In this document: positions 12,057 to 23,958 of the stretch, piece after piece | Layout: the number at the start of each line of letters is the position of its first letter | Numbering within the stretch: the first letter of the stretch is position 1 | Source: Quercus robur | Lineage: Eukaryota; Streptophyta; Magnoliopsida; Fagales; Fagaceae | Reading direction: 5' to 3' | NCBI RefSeq assembly: GCF_932294415.1 | Contig: NC_065541.1 | Coordinates: forward strand, 54,600,290-54,664,289 | DNA length: 64,000 bases | Translations under genes and position numbers: made by a program | Notes under the pieces: generated by a model | Seen by the model: only the letters and a program-made list of their open reading frames with translations | What the model was told of the DNA's origin: nothing | Databases searched by the model: none

Positions 12057-13658
12057 AATTCTAAGTCGCTCAGTTCTCGGACCAAATACCAGAAAAGGTT
12101 AAGGCTATGAAAGTTATTTGGAAGATGGCGAAACGCCTTATTTCTCAGCGACCGGCAAGGGATGTTCATTTTTTGGGTTATATATCCTCGGATGATTACT
12201 TCCTACACGGCATCGAGCATTCAGCCATTATCTCGTTCAAATTTAGGGTACACAACCCATTTTCAAGTCGGTCTTGTTATACGCGATACCTCCAATAAGT
12301 TCATAATAACATCTTTTTTCTTGGTAAAGAATTTCGACCCTAAGTATTGTTTTCTTGTTCGGTGTTATTATGCCAGACAGCTCTAGTAAGCTCATCATAA
12401 TATCTTTTTCTTTTCTTCTTAGTAAGGATTTCTGCCCTAAATATCGTTTGTTCAAATTGGCATTACTATGCCAGATAGTTTCATTAACTAGGATTTCAGC
12501 CCTAAGCATCGTTCATAGTATAAAAATAAAAAAGAAGTCACAGGGTAGCACGTCTATTCATGGCGTAACCATTTCAAAAAGAAGAGATAGAATATGCGAA
12601 GTAAAGCAATGATGACTTTTATTAATATAAAGAGGCATTACAGCGTACAATGAAGGGTTTAAACAAGACTATATAAAAAACGAATTACAAAAGCAATAAA
12701 AAACAAAACAAACAAACAACCAGAAATCTTTTTAAGCTCTGCTCCCAAGTCTTTCCAAATTCTGCCCTAGTGGCACCCATATTGAGAAGAGGACCTTCTT
12801 TGGTAGAAGAGGAGAAGAAGAGGAAGAAGGAAAAGCACTAGGATGGATTTGGTGATGGGAAAGAAGAAGAAATGGAGGCAAAAGGAGGCACCAGTGAAGG
12901 AAGAGAGGAAGAAGTAGAGATACTTTGTCCCCGCGTCAGTCCTGACTCCTAACACGCTGGTGCCATGTTAGCTATGCTCATAAGAGAGCGGCTGGTACTA
13001 ATAATGGGTGACCCCAGCTCAGTCGCGCCAAAAGTTTGACGCGACAAGCCCCTGCTTCGGATTTTGGCTGAAGGGAGGATGAGAGGTATCTTGAGTCTCT
13101 GTCATCCCTGTCCTGACCGAGCCATCTTAAGCTTTGGAGGAACAGAACGCTTCTGAAAAGGATATGATCTTTTCATCCCCACTTCTACTTCAAATGTATC
13201 ACACTATAAACTGTGACTATACTGTTAGGAAGACTTAGAACACAGCTTGAGGGTTGAGGCTTTAGGAAGGTTAAAGAGTCTTTACGTAAAGGGAATACCC
13301 TCTCGTTTGGCTTCTTATATGGAAGGTGAATTCAGTAGCATTTAATCTGTGCATATATCCAAGAAGGTCTGCAAGTAAGGTAGCGTCTGTTCAACTCCCC
13401 AATGTCATCTGTAACTGTCAGAATTGATTGGCCTCGTAAAGGCAATTTATTAAAGACGCGCCTCGTTCACTGAAACGAAGGGAGCGCACCGTGTGTAAAT
13501 CTAGAAGAATGTCTCATAGCCTGGCACATTTCCTAAGCAGATGAAGAGACGCCAACATTAATGAAGGACAGAGCTGAACGAACCGTAATAAAAGCTTGGC
13601 ATCACCAAAACCCCCCTCTCCGACCAAGAGGTCGGACAGCAGGATTTTGAGGGGCAAT

Positions 13659-14335
13659 TGTGGGGCCCAATAATTTGTGGCCCTGGCCTATTTTTGCATT
13701 GGGGCCCAAGGCTCGAGCCGAGGAAGAGTATAGCCAAGGATAGGTAATAAAAGTCCAAATAGTCTTGAGACATAGCCGATGATGATTCTATCCTCGGCAT
13801 ATTCGAGGTCCCCCTGAAAGGAAGGGCAAAAAAGATATAGGAACAGTTCGGGAAAAAATCTAAAATATCTCTGTCAATAAAAAAGGAGACGCTGGATAGT
13901 ATAACAACCAAGGACAAAGGGAAAGCTGCCCTTACTGCCATTCAATACTCTGCACCTGACAGAGCCATACTCTTCAGCTTTTACAACCACCCCCAACCAC
14001 TCTGGGTATGGGCTGATAGGACAAGTATCAGTCCTGAAAAGTCGAACCCACACTTGGATGTTGGATAAGGGATACAGGCTAGTATAAAAGGAAAAGTAAG
14101 CAATCCAGAGAAAGGGGCTGGGAAAAATGGCCAAAAACCAGAGCCTCCCAGCCCGCCTCCAGGAGAAAGACTCCTAGGGCAAACACGATTTAATTATGTA
14201 TGAACACCACGAAAAACCACCGTTCGGTGACCAAGGCCTAGCCTTTCAAACCCACGCTCTATAAATAATATTGTTTGGGCTTTTTTACGTGCGAACCCAA
14301 CATTATTATGAGTCGTTACAAATTGTATCCTTACA
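13659..14335 (+). repeat. 3' LTR of element 1
   Basis: 677 bp, aligned end to end with the 10903-11575 LTR. It carries a 4-bp insertion near 14197 and many single-base changes, mostly transitions. Confidence 0.88.
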
Positions 14336-14340
14336 ATAAC

Positions 14341-15139
14341 AATACATGAGCTCTCTTTTTTTAGGATTTAGTTTTGATTCTTTTGGAGCTCATTATCAAA
14401 AAAAAAAAAAAAATTACATGTAATCTACACGTTACTTTTTGTTAAATAATTAACTTTTTCTCAAAAGTAGAAAATAGTCTCCCAAAAACATCTTTTTTTT
14501 TCACCATTTTGAATATGTTCTTGAAAATTAGAGCTGAACACATATAATGTAAAAATTATTATGTGAAAAATAGTTTTTCACATTGTTATGAAAACAAAAA
14601 CAAAAGTTTCCCTACCAAACAAGTCCTAAAATAATAAAATATTTTTTAAAAGTGATTCAATATTGAATTCATTTTCTAAGGTTGGATTACAAAGTTATAA
14701 AGTATTTTGAGATAGTCTGGCCCAATATTTGCATAAGTTCAAAAACAAGAATAAGGCCCACCATAAAAACTTGCTATTTTGTTTATGAAATATTGGGCTG
14801 GAATTGGAAGTGGAAGTCCCATTATCTTTATTTGCATACAGAGCATGCCAGCTCGCCTGATAACGGGCTACAAGGTCCAAAATAAAAAGTCATAAAAATC
14901 ATAAGGCCCTGACTTAATGTATTAAAAGTTAAAAACTTTATTCAGCCCAAATAAAATGTATTAATACTTCAAACTTCGAAGTTCAAATCAATGGGCAACT
15001 GTTTTAATATCCAATGTCAAAAAAAAAAAAAATTAATGGGCTACTGCTAGGCTGCTAGCTCATAGAGTCATAGAGTCATAGTCTCTTACCACATGACAAC
15101 AAAATAGAAGTTACTTCAGGTTCCATATCAGGACACCTA
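14341..15139. other. Intergenic DNA
   Basis: AT-rich sequence with poly-A runs near 14400 and 15020. No gene or bounded element is recognised. Confidence 0.5.
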
Positions 15140-15684
15140 GGGCCCGTTTGGTTATAGAGTTCAAAAATTATTGTTTAAAAAGATGTGAAAATTGTAGTTT
15201 AAAAAGTGTTATTGAAATATATGTTTTTAGTGTTTATAAAACAAAAAAATGTGTTTGGTATTATGGTTTAAATAACATGTTTCAGTGTTCAAAAACATAA
15301 AATATGTGTTTGGTATGTGTGTGTTAGATGGTAAAAAAAAGCTGAATAAAGTACAAAATAAATATTTTTTAAATCAGCAAAGTGCAAAAAAAATATAAAA
15401 TATTGTTTAAAAGCTGACCGGTACTGTTCACTGTGGGTGAAAAAGCTGACCAGTACTGTTCACCTTAATTACGAAAATGCCACTCAGCAATGTTTTTTGT
15501 TGTTCAAAATCACTCCCAAGCTGATTTCAAAAACTATTGTTTGAAACATATGTTTTGAGCAATATTTTTTAAACAATACTTTTTGAAATCAATGACCAAA
15601 CATATTTTTTTTTGTTTTTGAACAATATTGTTTAGTGTTTAAACACTAAACAATATGTTTTGAAATCAATAACCAAACACCCTC
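15140..15684. mobile_element. Tourist/PIF-Harbinger-like MITE
   Basis: The terminal inverted repeats (gggcccgtttggttat and, reversed, gagggtgtttggttat) enclose 545 bp, with cta directly repeated on both sides (15137-15139, 15685-15687). A 3-bp TSD with such ends fits PIF/Harbinger MITEs. The interior is AT-rich with further inverted copies of 'caatattgttt', and non-coding. Confidence 0.65.
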
Positions 15685-15844
15685 CTAATGATTTTTTAGG
15701 ATTTCTCGAAATGTTGGAAGATCCAAACGTTTTTATCCTTCTTTTATTTCTATATTACATCATGCACTACTTTATTCTATCTTTTTTTTCTTTTGTTCTT
15801 TATCTTGCATTTCTCTTTTGCTATAAATGAAATGCAATCTTCTT

Positions 15845-16120
15845 TATAAAGAACAACAGTGTCGAAGCTTTGGCAGCTGTCCGAGCAATCCTCTTTTCCC
15901 AGGAACTTGGTCTCTCTTCCTTTATTCTTGAGGGTGACTCTGAATTGATTATCATCGCTTTGTAGAGGGAGAGACAAATGTTTGGCTTCCTTTGGTCATC
16001 TTCCTGGCTCAGTGAAACCCACTATAGATGACTTTAATAGTATTTGTTTTTCTCATACATGTAGACTAGGCAATTCTATGGGTTCTAACTCACAACCTTA
16101 CTAAACATGCAGGACATGTT
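15845..16120 (+). pseudogene. LINE-derived RNase H domain fragment
   Basis: The plus strand reads VEALAAVRAILFSQELGLSS, then an EGDSE motif, typical of the RNase H domain (RVT_3) at the C-terminus of plant L1-type LINE ORF2. Frame is lost after the stop at 15964, with recognisable continuation to about 16120. There is no RT and no second boundary, so it is a relic. Confidence 0.65.
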
Positions 16121-16157
16121 AGAAATTTATTGGTATAATTGAAGTATGTTCTTTTTA

Positions 16158-16990
16158 TTAGGGCCGGCCCTAAGCTTAGGCCAATTAGGTCATTGCCTAG
16201 GGCCCCTTACTAGAGAAGGCCCCAAATTTGGGGGCAATTTTTTTTATTTATTATTTATTTTATATATATATTTATATTTTTTGAAGATATTAAAACATTT
16301 TAGTTTACATTTTTTTTTTTGGGGCTATTAAGAAGGCTTAAAGAATTAAGTAATATTAGAAATAGAGATAAGACAAATTTAAATAAACAGGTCTTCCAAA
16401 TAGATGTATTACTTCAAATAGGAAAATGTTAAAAATACTATAAATTTTACTACATAACTTTTATTTATTTAATTATTTTTATACAAGATAAAAATTTTAC
16501 TTTAGCCTAATCTAAGTGTATATGTGTATGAAACTCTCTTCAAGAAACTTAAATTTCGGCCATTGCCCCCCACACCCCACAAGAACTTATACTTGTGAAG
16601 TAATCACTGCACCAAGAGTGCGTGGTGATCTCCATAACTTTTATAATTTGATGTGACAATGAATATAATAAGTAGATTTCAACAAACTATTGAATGCATT
16701 TTTGAAAGAATATTTGTGGTGATATATCTTTGTAATTCTCATGTTGTAAATTTTAAAATATTTCTAATATTTTTGTAAGCCTCATGTCATTGATTACATT
16801 CATTACAACACCAGTTTGTAGTAAAATTTATTATAACTTTAGCATTTTCTCAAAAAAAAAATCATATTAAAAAGTAAATAGAATAGATTTAAAAAAAAAA
16901 ATTATTCTATAAAATGCTAGTTAAATATTATTTAAGTGATAACATAAAGGCCCTATTTAAAGATTTTGCCTTAGGCCTCCGAAACGCTTT
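16158..16990. mobile_element. hAT-like element relic
   Basis: The left end (agggccggccctaagcttaggc) resembles the termini of the hAT-type insertion at 40012-40599, and tgccttaggcc near 16969-16979 resembles the latter's subterminal sequence. The matching right terminus is missing or unrecognisable. The family link is by eye only. Confidence 0.35.
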
Positions 16991-17428
16991 TCATGATGTT
17001 CTTTTGGTCGACTATGGCTAGTTTTTTAGTTTTTTTTTTTTTTTTTTTTTTTAAATAAAGTTCCTAGTGATTCTTCTAAAAAAAATCTACTAAATAAGTT
17101 TTCTTTTATAATATAGTATGAGCGAGTATCTTGTGAGTTATCTTTCAATATTGTTATTGGTTCTTAAGGTCTCTTATGAGGCATCCAATCTAATTGAAAC
17201 AAAATTTATTGGCAGACTCTAATTCTAAACCTAAACGGAAAAGAAATAAATCAATTATTTATTGTCAAGAGCCTTTTGATACAATAAATCAATTCTTTCT
17301 TGTAGAGATCCAACAGGCAACAGGGTGAGCTTGTGTTCAACCTTCCAATTCTCTCTCTAGACATGAACTTGATTTCATCTAACAAAAAGAAATAAGTTCT
17401 TTTTAATTAATTGATAACATAGTTAATA

Positions 17429-17637
17429 ATTTTTTTTTTTGGGTTAAACAATTTGAATATATAAAAACTAAGCAACAACCAGTCTATTACAAAAGAATTC
17501 AACTTTATCAAAAGTTAGCAAATTATCCACCATTGGCGGTGGTTCATATAAAATAAGGAAGTCAGTAAGCTGAACCGCTCCCATTTTAGCAAGCTTATCA
17601 ACACATCTATTAGTTTCTCTAAATATGTGAGACATTG
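17429..17637 (-). mobile_element. 5'-truncated LINE 3' end
   Basis: The minus strand encodes an RNase H tail (HIFRETNRCVDKLAKMG, then a DFLILYEPPP-like stretch) ending in a poly-A tail, seen as the T-run from 17429. Direct repeats tagttaata (17420-17428 and 17638-17646) flank it, as expected for target-primed insertion. Only about 0.2 kb was copied. Confidence 0.65.
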
Positions 17638-17646
17638 TAGTTAATA

Positions 17647-17716
17647 GTTAAAACTTATAAAAGAGATTGAAGGGAAAAACAAAACAATGTAGAAATTGCT
17701 TTTAATTTGTAACATT

Positions 17717-17749
<33 letters not shown>

Positions 17750-18372
17750 CATTTTAAACCCAAAACTCATTTTTCATGCGGAATATTGAGTTCTCACTAT
17801 TGTTAATAGAGGCAAACAAGCATGTGGACCATCTATCATATTCAGATGTTAATGGGGCACAACATCGTCACATGACATCCAATACAAATAATTAAAATTA
17901 TTCTAATTTTAATAATTTTAACCTGCATGAGATGTTACGTTGTTGCCGACAATATATAGTTTGCGTAACAACCATCAAGGCATCAAACCCCCTCCGTAAT
18001 GCTTTTATCGAGTGGCGTAAATACTAAATACTAAATAGGATTTTAATATAAAATTTCAGAATTGTTCGTTTAAATTTATTTCTTTCTTGTCTTTCCACTA
18101 TCTCCTTCCCCATACTCTATGCCTCTTGTCTATATTATCTCAAAAATATGAATATATATATATATATATATATATTTCAAACACAGTTCAATTTTTAACT
18201 CATTACTAAATTAAATTATATATTAAAGCTCAGTTTATTTTCTTATCAAACAAACTTGAATTAATTCACAAGCTACTTGATATACTTATATTTTTTTTCT
18301 ATATATAGAAAGCACAATGACTAAATTTTTTTTACCATTTCGCAACTTTATGCTAATAATTAATAACTAAAT
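17647..18372. other. Intergenic AT-rich DNA
   Basis: Poly-T (about 17720-17749) and (AT)n (about 18153-18174) runs in AT-rich sequence; nothing coding. Confidence 0.5.
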
Positions 18373-18377
18373 GAAAT

Positions 18378-19127
18378 TGTGGGGCCCAATAATTTATGGG
18401 CCCGGCCCGCTTGCTCATGGAGAGTCCACAGGCTCAAGCCGAAGAGGGCCATGGCCCAAGCTCAAAATAAGAAGCACAAAATGGCCCGGAGATACAGCCG
18501 AAGACAGCTTAGTCCTCGGCAGACCCAAAGTCTCATTGATGAAAGTGGTATACGAGCAAACTTTAAAGATCAGAAAATATCTCAGGGAAGTTGTCCTTAA
18601 TACCCTTCACTGATAAGACTCTACACCTAACAGAACCTGATTCTTAGGCTTTACTAATCATCCCTAACAATTCCGGGATTAGACTGACGGGACAAATAGC
18701 AGTCCTAAAAAAGTTGACCCTACACGTGGACGAGGGACAGCGAACGTAGGCTAGTATAAAAGAGAAGATAAACTAATCAGAAAGGGAGCCCCATCTCACT
18801 TCTTGGAAAAAGCTCCAGGGATGAGAATGCCCGGACAGTATATGTACACCACCACGAAAAACCCACCGCCGGGTAACCGAAGAAAGACATTAGTGCTCCT
18901 CGGACACGATCCGAGGAGTCCAATCCCTCAAGTTACAAAGCTGTAGGGCTTGGATATCCAGGCTGAAACCTTTTCTTATCTGAGTTTCCCTAAAGTCCGG
19001 TTTGGACCAACGCCCTGTGACCAAACGCTAGCCTTTCAAGCCCACTCTCTACAAATCTTATTGAGAGGGATCCTTCACGTGCGAGCCCAATGTCATTGTT
19101 GGGCCGTTCGAGAATCGTGTCCTTACA
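18378..19127 (+). repeat. 5' LTR of element 2
   Basis: 750 bp, TG...CA, with a TATA-like ctagtataaaag about 370 bp in. It is related to element 1 LTRs mainly at the two ends and around the TATA box. Confidence 0.87.
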
Positions 19128-19380
19128 ATTGGCGCTGTCTGTGGGAAGGCTTGCGCGTTGGCACGGGTGGCGCATGAGTCAACTCTCTAGCAAGCAGAGA
19201 TTCGCGAGTTTTTCCCATCTCCGGTGACCTGCAGTTGTCGCTTCGATATAAACTGGTGCCAGGGCTTACATCCTGTAGTGCCAACGGCACGAGCAGCTCT
19301 AGGGGCTTCCGACCTCAAGTCAGCTCTCCCAGTCATGGCCAAGGGGCTGACCTGCGAAAAAAGCAAATAAGTACCCAAAA

Positions 19381-19785
19381 AGTTTTGGACAGAACCAAGG
19401 CCTTGCATGGTCCTCGGACTCAAGCCTATGGGGAAACCAAGTACACAAAAGAAAAACCATGAGTTTTGGACAGAACCAAGGTCTTGCATGGTCCTCGGAC
19501 TCAAGCCTATGGGGAAACCAAGTACACAAAAGAAAAACCATGAGTTTTGGACAGAACCAAGGCCTTGCATGGTCCTCGGACTCAAGCCTATGGGGAAACC
19601 AAGTACACAAAAGAAAAACCATGAGTTTTGGACAGAACCAAGGCCTTGCATGGTCCTCGAACTCAAGCCTATGGGGAAACCAAGTACACAAAAGAAAAAC
19701 CATAAGTTTTGGACAGAACCAAGGCCTTGCATGGTCCTCGGACTCAAGCCTATGGGGAAACCAAGTACACAAAAGCACAATCGGA
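19381..19785 (+). repeat. 81-bp tandem repeat, five copies
   Basis: Units start agttttggacag at 19381, 19462, 19543, 19624 and 19705, an exact 81-bp period with few substitutions. Because 81 is a multiple of three, several frames on both strands stay open across the array. These are not genes. Confidence 0.93.
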
Positions 19786-21174
19786 GTTCCCTACTTCCCG
19801 GTCGACTGCTCGGATGGATTATTTAGAGATTATCAGTCTTGGATGGTATTCACGCGCTTATCACAGAACATTCAACTGTTACCCCGGTTAGTTTCCTAAG
19901 TTTGATTTACTATGAATTATCGATATAATGCCTGGTAGTATTGGTAAATTAGAGTTAGTTAGATTATGTTTCAAGGTATCTTGCTCTAAATATTCTTGAA
20001 GAAACACACACATGGAGCACACCCATTCACAAAGTAGTGTTGCCAAAAGATCAGTACTCAAAAACATGTAAATAAATTTCTATTTTTACTAAAATAAAGA
20101 AATAGTACAGCGTACAATGAAAAGCTGGAATCAGCTTATGTCAGAGCTCACTACACAATTGAGTAGGAAGATACAAGAAAAAATATATAAAATAAAGCCG
20201 AGAAGCAGTACAGACGAGAGGTTGGCTACTAAAGCTAACCACATAATCAAAAGGAAAGATACAAGAAAATAAAACAAAGCCGAGGAGGTGGCACAGAAGA
20301 GAGGTTGGCTACTGCTTCAAGACCTCGTTCTTCCTCAGTGCTTTTACATGCCCATAACTCAGGCAGCAAAAGAACCCAGCCTGGGGCCCGCAACCTCGAA
20401 GAAAAAATGCAGAGAGAACCCAACTTGAGCCTGACACCGCTGAAGGAAAGGTGCAAGGAGCTGGAAGTTGAGGGGCTTTCTCTAAATATTTGCCTACCAC
20501 AAGGCAGAGGCGCTGATGGCGAAGAATTTTTCTTCTGACACACCAAAATTCTGGCATGAACAGAACCTGCTTCGGATTTTAACTAAAAGAGGGAGAGACA
20601 CCCTTTCCCCTCGATCGAAATGGAGTATTCTCTTGAACTTATGCTTCCTGTGCCCATACCTCACTATTTTGAGTCTCAGGAGGGCACGGCGCTTCCATGG
20701 CGGAGAGAGTTCCTTCTTCCCGACCCTCGCCTTAAACATGTTATGCTAAGGGAGGACAGCACTGAGTATAGGAGCTGTGATTTGGGAGGAAGCTGAAGGA
20801 GTTGTGTGTAGGGAAAGCAACTATCTCTCCCGTTTATTTAAGGGAATAAGGTGGTGGCAGTTAATTCATGCAGCATCCCAAGGGACGCTACAAACAAAAT
20901 GGTTCTGGCTCAACTTCCAACGTCAACTGCAACCACAAGATTAAAGAAGCCTCGTAAAGGCGCACCTCGAACATTGGGACGTCAGAAAGTGCCGCGTGGC
21001 CAAAGGCTGTAGAGATACCTCTTAATTCGTGGGCTTAGTGACTTCGCGGCCCAGGACCGCTCTGCATAAGGGCCCAGGGACTGTGGCCCACGCCGAGAAA
21101 TAGCCGCTGCCGAGGACAACCCCTGCTCGGCGCCTCGTGAAATACCTGAAGAAAGGGAGAATCTGAACTCAAAA

Positions 21175-21411
21175 AGTTTTGGACAGAACCTAGGACTTGC
21201 ATGGTCCTCGGACTCAAGCCTATGGGGAAACCAAGTACTGAGAAAAACATAAGTTTTGGACAGAACCTAGGACTTGCATGGTCCTCGGACTCAAGCCTAT
21301 GGGGAAACCAAGTACACAAAAAAAAAAAAATATATATATATATATATATAAGTTTTGGACAGAACCAAGGACTTGCATGGTCCTCGGACTCAAGCCTATG
21401 GGGAAACCAAC
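21175..21411 (+). repeat. Second tandem array of the same unit, three copies
   Basis: Units start at 21175, 21252 and 21351. The last spacing is stretched by an A-run and (AT)n insertion (21319-21350). The core is the same as in the 19381 and 11831 arrays. Confidence 0.88.
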
Positions 21412-22921
21412 TACTCGGATGGGGAAGGTTCTCGGCTCAAATACTGTAAAAGGTTAAGGCCAGTGTGTTAAGAAGATGGCGAAATGACCCAATGTTCATT
21501 AGCTTAAGGAAACTGTTCATTTAGCGGGTGACATGTCCTCGGATAGTTACTTCCTATACCATATCGAGCACTTAGTCCTCATCTCGGCTAATTTTAAGGT
21601 GAGTTTCGTCCCTCACTGGTCGGCATTGCTATGTCGAATAATTTTATTAAAGTTATGATGACATCTTTTTATTAGCAAACATTTTAGCCTTAGTTGTCAT
21701 TGATTCAAATGCTATATTATTGTGCCGAGCAGCGCTTGTAAACTTGTAAAAACATAAAAACAGAACATGCGAAGTAAAGTAACAGCAACTTTTATTAATA
21801 TGAAAAATTATTACAACGTATAAAAAGGGGCTTAAACAAGCCTATACAAAAGATGAACTGCCGAAGCAACTATAACATCCGCAATGCAGATAAGTAAACA
21901 ATCAGGTGTCGTTTAAACTCGTCTTCAAAGTCTCTCCAATCTCTGCCTCAGTATTGCTTATATAGAGAGAAGAACCTTCTTAAGAAAAAGATGAAGGAGA
22001 AGGGAGAAGAATTTGAAGGACAAGGAAGAAGAATTTGAAGGAGAAGGAAGAGGAGGATGGAGGAGATGAATGAGGAAGATGGAGGAGATGAATAAAGGAG
22101 ATGGAGGACATGAGTAGGAAGGAGGAGAAGAAGAGGGAAAAGGTGAGAAGGAGGAAAGAGAGGTAAAAAGAGGCACCAGTGAAAGAAGAGAGGAAGAAGC
22201 GGGGACGCTTAGTCCCAGCCCCAGTCCTGACTCCTAACACACTGACGCCATGTTAGATATGCTCATGAGAGAGCGGGTGGTGGTGATAATGGATGGCTTT
22301 GACTCGGTCACGCCGAAAGTGGGACGTGACGAATCCCTGCTTCGGATTTTGGCTAAAAGGAAGGGGAGACAAATCTTGAGTCTCCGCCATCCTTGCCCTG
22401 ACCGAGCCATCTCGAGCTTTATTAGGACATGGTGTTTTTGGGAATGAAATGGTTTACTCATGGCTGATTACTGTGGTGAACGTATTATCGGATAAGGTAT
22501 AACCAGAGAGAAGAGGTGGACTCTAGGAGGAATCTGAGGGACTCAGGTATGAGAAAATCAGCCTTTGTCTTCTCTCTTTATATAGGGGACGAGGAAAAGG
22601 GTACATAATGCGTTCAGATCTCTAGGGAAATCTGCAAATAAGAGTACACCCGTTTCGTTCCCCCATGCCATCAATAACCGTTAGATCTGGGAAATCTCGT
22701 AAAGGGAAAATATTAAAGACGCGCTTCGGATAACCAAACGGCATAAGGGCATCGTGCGCAAATTAAGGGGAACATCTCGTGGACCGGTACACTCCCTAGG
22801 CAGGTGAAGAGTCGCCAGCGTCAGTCAAGGGCTAAAATAAATGAGTCACAATAAGGGCTCGGTATTACCAAAACCCACCTTTCCAACTAAGATGTTGGAC
22901 AGCAGGGTTTTGAGGGGCTAT

Positions 22922-23671
22922 TGTGGGACCCAATAATTTATGGGCCCGGCCCGCTTGCTCATGGGGAGTCCACAGGCCCAAGCCGAAGAGGGCCATGGCC
23001 CAAGCTCAAAATAAGAAGCACAAAATGGCCCAGAGATACAGCCGAGGACAGCTTAGTCCTCGGCAGACCCAAAGTCTCATTGATGAAAGTGGTATACGAG
23101 CAAACTTTAAAGATCAGAAAATATCTCAGGGAAGTTGTCCTTAATACCCTTCACTGATAAAACTCTACACCTAACAGAACCTGATTCTTAGGCTTTATTA
23201 ATCATCCCCAACAATTCCGGGATTAGACTGACGGGACAAATAGCAGTCCTAAAAAAGTTGACCCTACACGTGGACGAGGGACAGCGAACGTAGGCTAGTA
23301 TAAAAGAGAAGATAAACTAATCAGAAAGGGAGCCCCATCTCACTTCCTGGAAAAAGCTCCAGGGATGAGAATGCCCGGACAGTATATGTACACCACCACG
23401 AAAAACCCACCGCCGGGTAACCGGAAAAAGACATTAGTGCTCCTCGGACACGATCTGAGGAGTCCAATCCCTCAAGTTACAAAGCTGTAGGGCTTGGATA
23501 TCTAGGCTGAAGCCTTTTCTTATCTGAGTTTCCCTAAAGTCCGGTTTGAACCAACGCCCTGTGACCAAACGCTAGCCTTTCAAGCCCACTCTCTACAAAT
23601 CTTATTGTGAGGGATCCTTCACGTGCGAGCCCAACGTCATTGTTGGGCCGTTCGAGAATCGTGTCCTTACA
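22922..23671 (+). repeat. 3' LTR of element 2
   Basis: 750 bp and colinear with the 18378-19127 LTR without visible indels. Differences are scattered, mostly transitions. Confidence 0.87.
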
Positions 23672-23676
23672 TAAAT

Positions 23677-23949
23677 TATATTATTTAAATTAATTAAATA
23701 GAATGATTTTTGTTTATTATAAAAATTAGATTAACCAATCTTGTTTTTGTTAAAAAGTACATATAATTTTATTAACCAATCAAAGGAGACTATTTATATG
23801 CTCATTAAATTACAAGTATTAATTTGATATCTTATAAACGTAATTTAATATTGTTTACATAATTTGATATCAAGTTTATATTGTTTGTCGTATGCCTTTG
23901 TACGTTGGAACCTTATTTTCTCTCAATAGCACGTGCGTGTGTTTGTTTA
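23677..23949. other. Intergenic DNA
   Basis: AT-rich spacer between the LTR element and the Mutator-like element; no feature seen. Confidence 0.5.
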
Positions 23950-23958
23950 TAAAAAAAT

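Larger units (their letters stand above)
10903..14335 (+). mobile_element. LTR retrotransposon without gag-pol, element 1
   Basis: Two LTRs (10903-11575 and 13659-14335) start TGTGGGGCCC and end CCTTACA, flanked by a perfect 5-bp TSD ataac (10898-10902 and 14336-14340). Just inside the left LTR is ttggccccgtctgtgggga, a primer-binding-site-like motif. A purine-rich tract (ttttgaggggc) precedes the right LTR. The roughly 2.1-kb interior has no gag, protease, RT or integrase reading frame, so the element is non-autonomous and needs proteins from elsewhere. The motif beside the LTR recalls Ty3-type elements, but the superfamily is an inference. By eye the LTRs differ at about 5% of sites, so this copy is older than element 2. 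Confidence 0.88.
18378..23671 (+). mobile_element. LTR retrotransposon without gag-pol, element 2 (composite interior)
   Basis: LTRs of 750 bp (18378-19127 and 22922-23671) start TGTGGG and end CCTTACA. The flanking pentamers are gaaat (18373-18377) and taaat (23672-23676), a TSD with one change. A primer-binding-like ttggcgctgtctgtggga follows the left LTR, and ttttgaggggc precedes the right one. The 3.8-kb interior has no gag-pol. It looks composite: two successive blocks (about 19380-21160 and 21175-22920) each begin with the tandem repeat and each carry a ttcggatttt motif followed by purine-rich text. The second block resembles the whole interior of element 1. By eye the LTRs differ at roughly 2% of sites, so it is younger than element 1. 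Confidence 0.85.

Noticed and set aside
12767..12955. Small protein with hydrophobic and Phe/Leu-rich stretch (minus strand), and a similar one at 21958-22240
   Set aside because: They are the complement of purine-rich tracts (gaagaagagg-type) in the LTR-element interiors; low complexity, no start context or domain.
10903..14335. Autonomous Ty3 or copia element
   Set aside because: No gag, protease, RT, RNase H or integrase motif was found in the interior on either strand.
19187..19899. Long overlapping open frames on both strands with repeated peptides (for example repeated WSSDSSLWGNQ)
   Set aside because: They are a by-product of an 81-bp (27-codon) non-coding tandem repeat: every frame without a stop in one unit stays open through all five.
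11831..21411. Direct repeats with regular spacing, CRISPR-like at first sight
   Set aside because: Eukaryotic LTR-element interior; units are 76-81 bp tandem copies without unique spacers of constant length.
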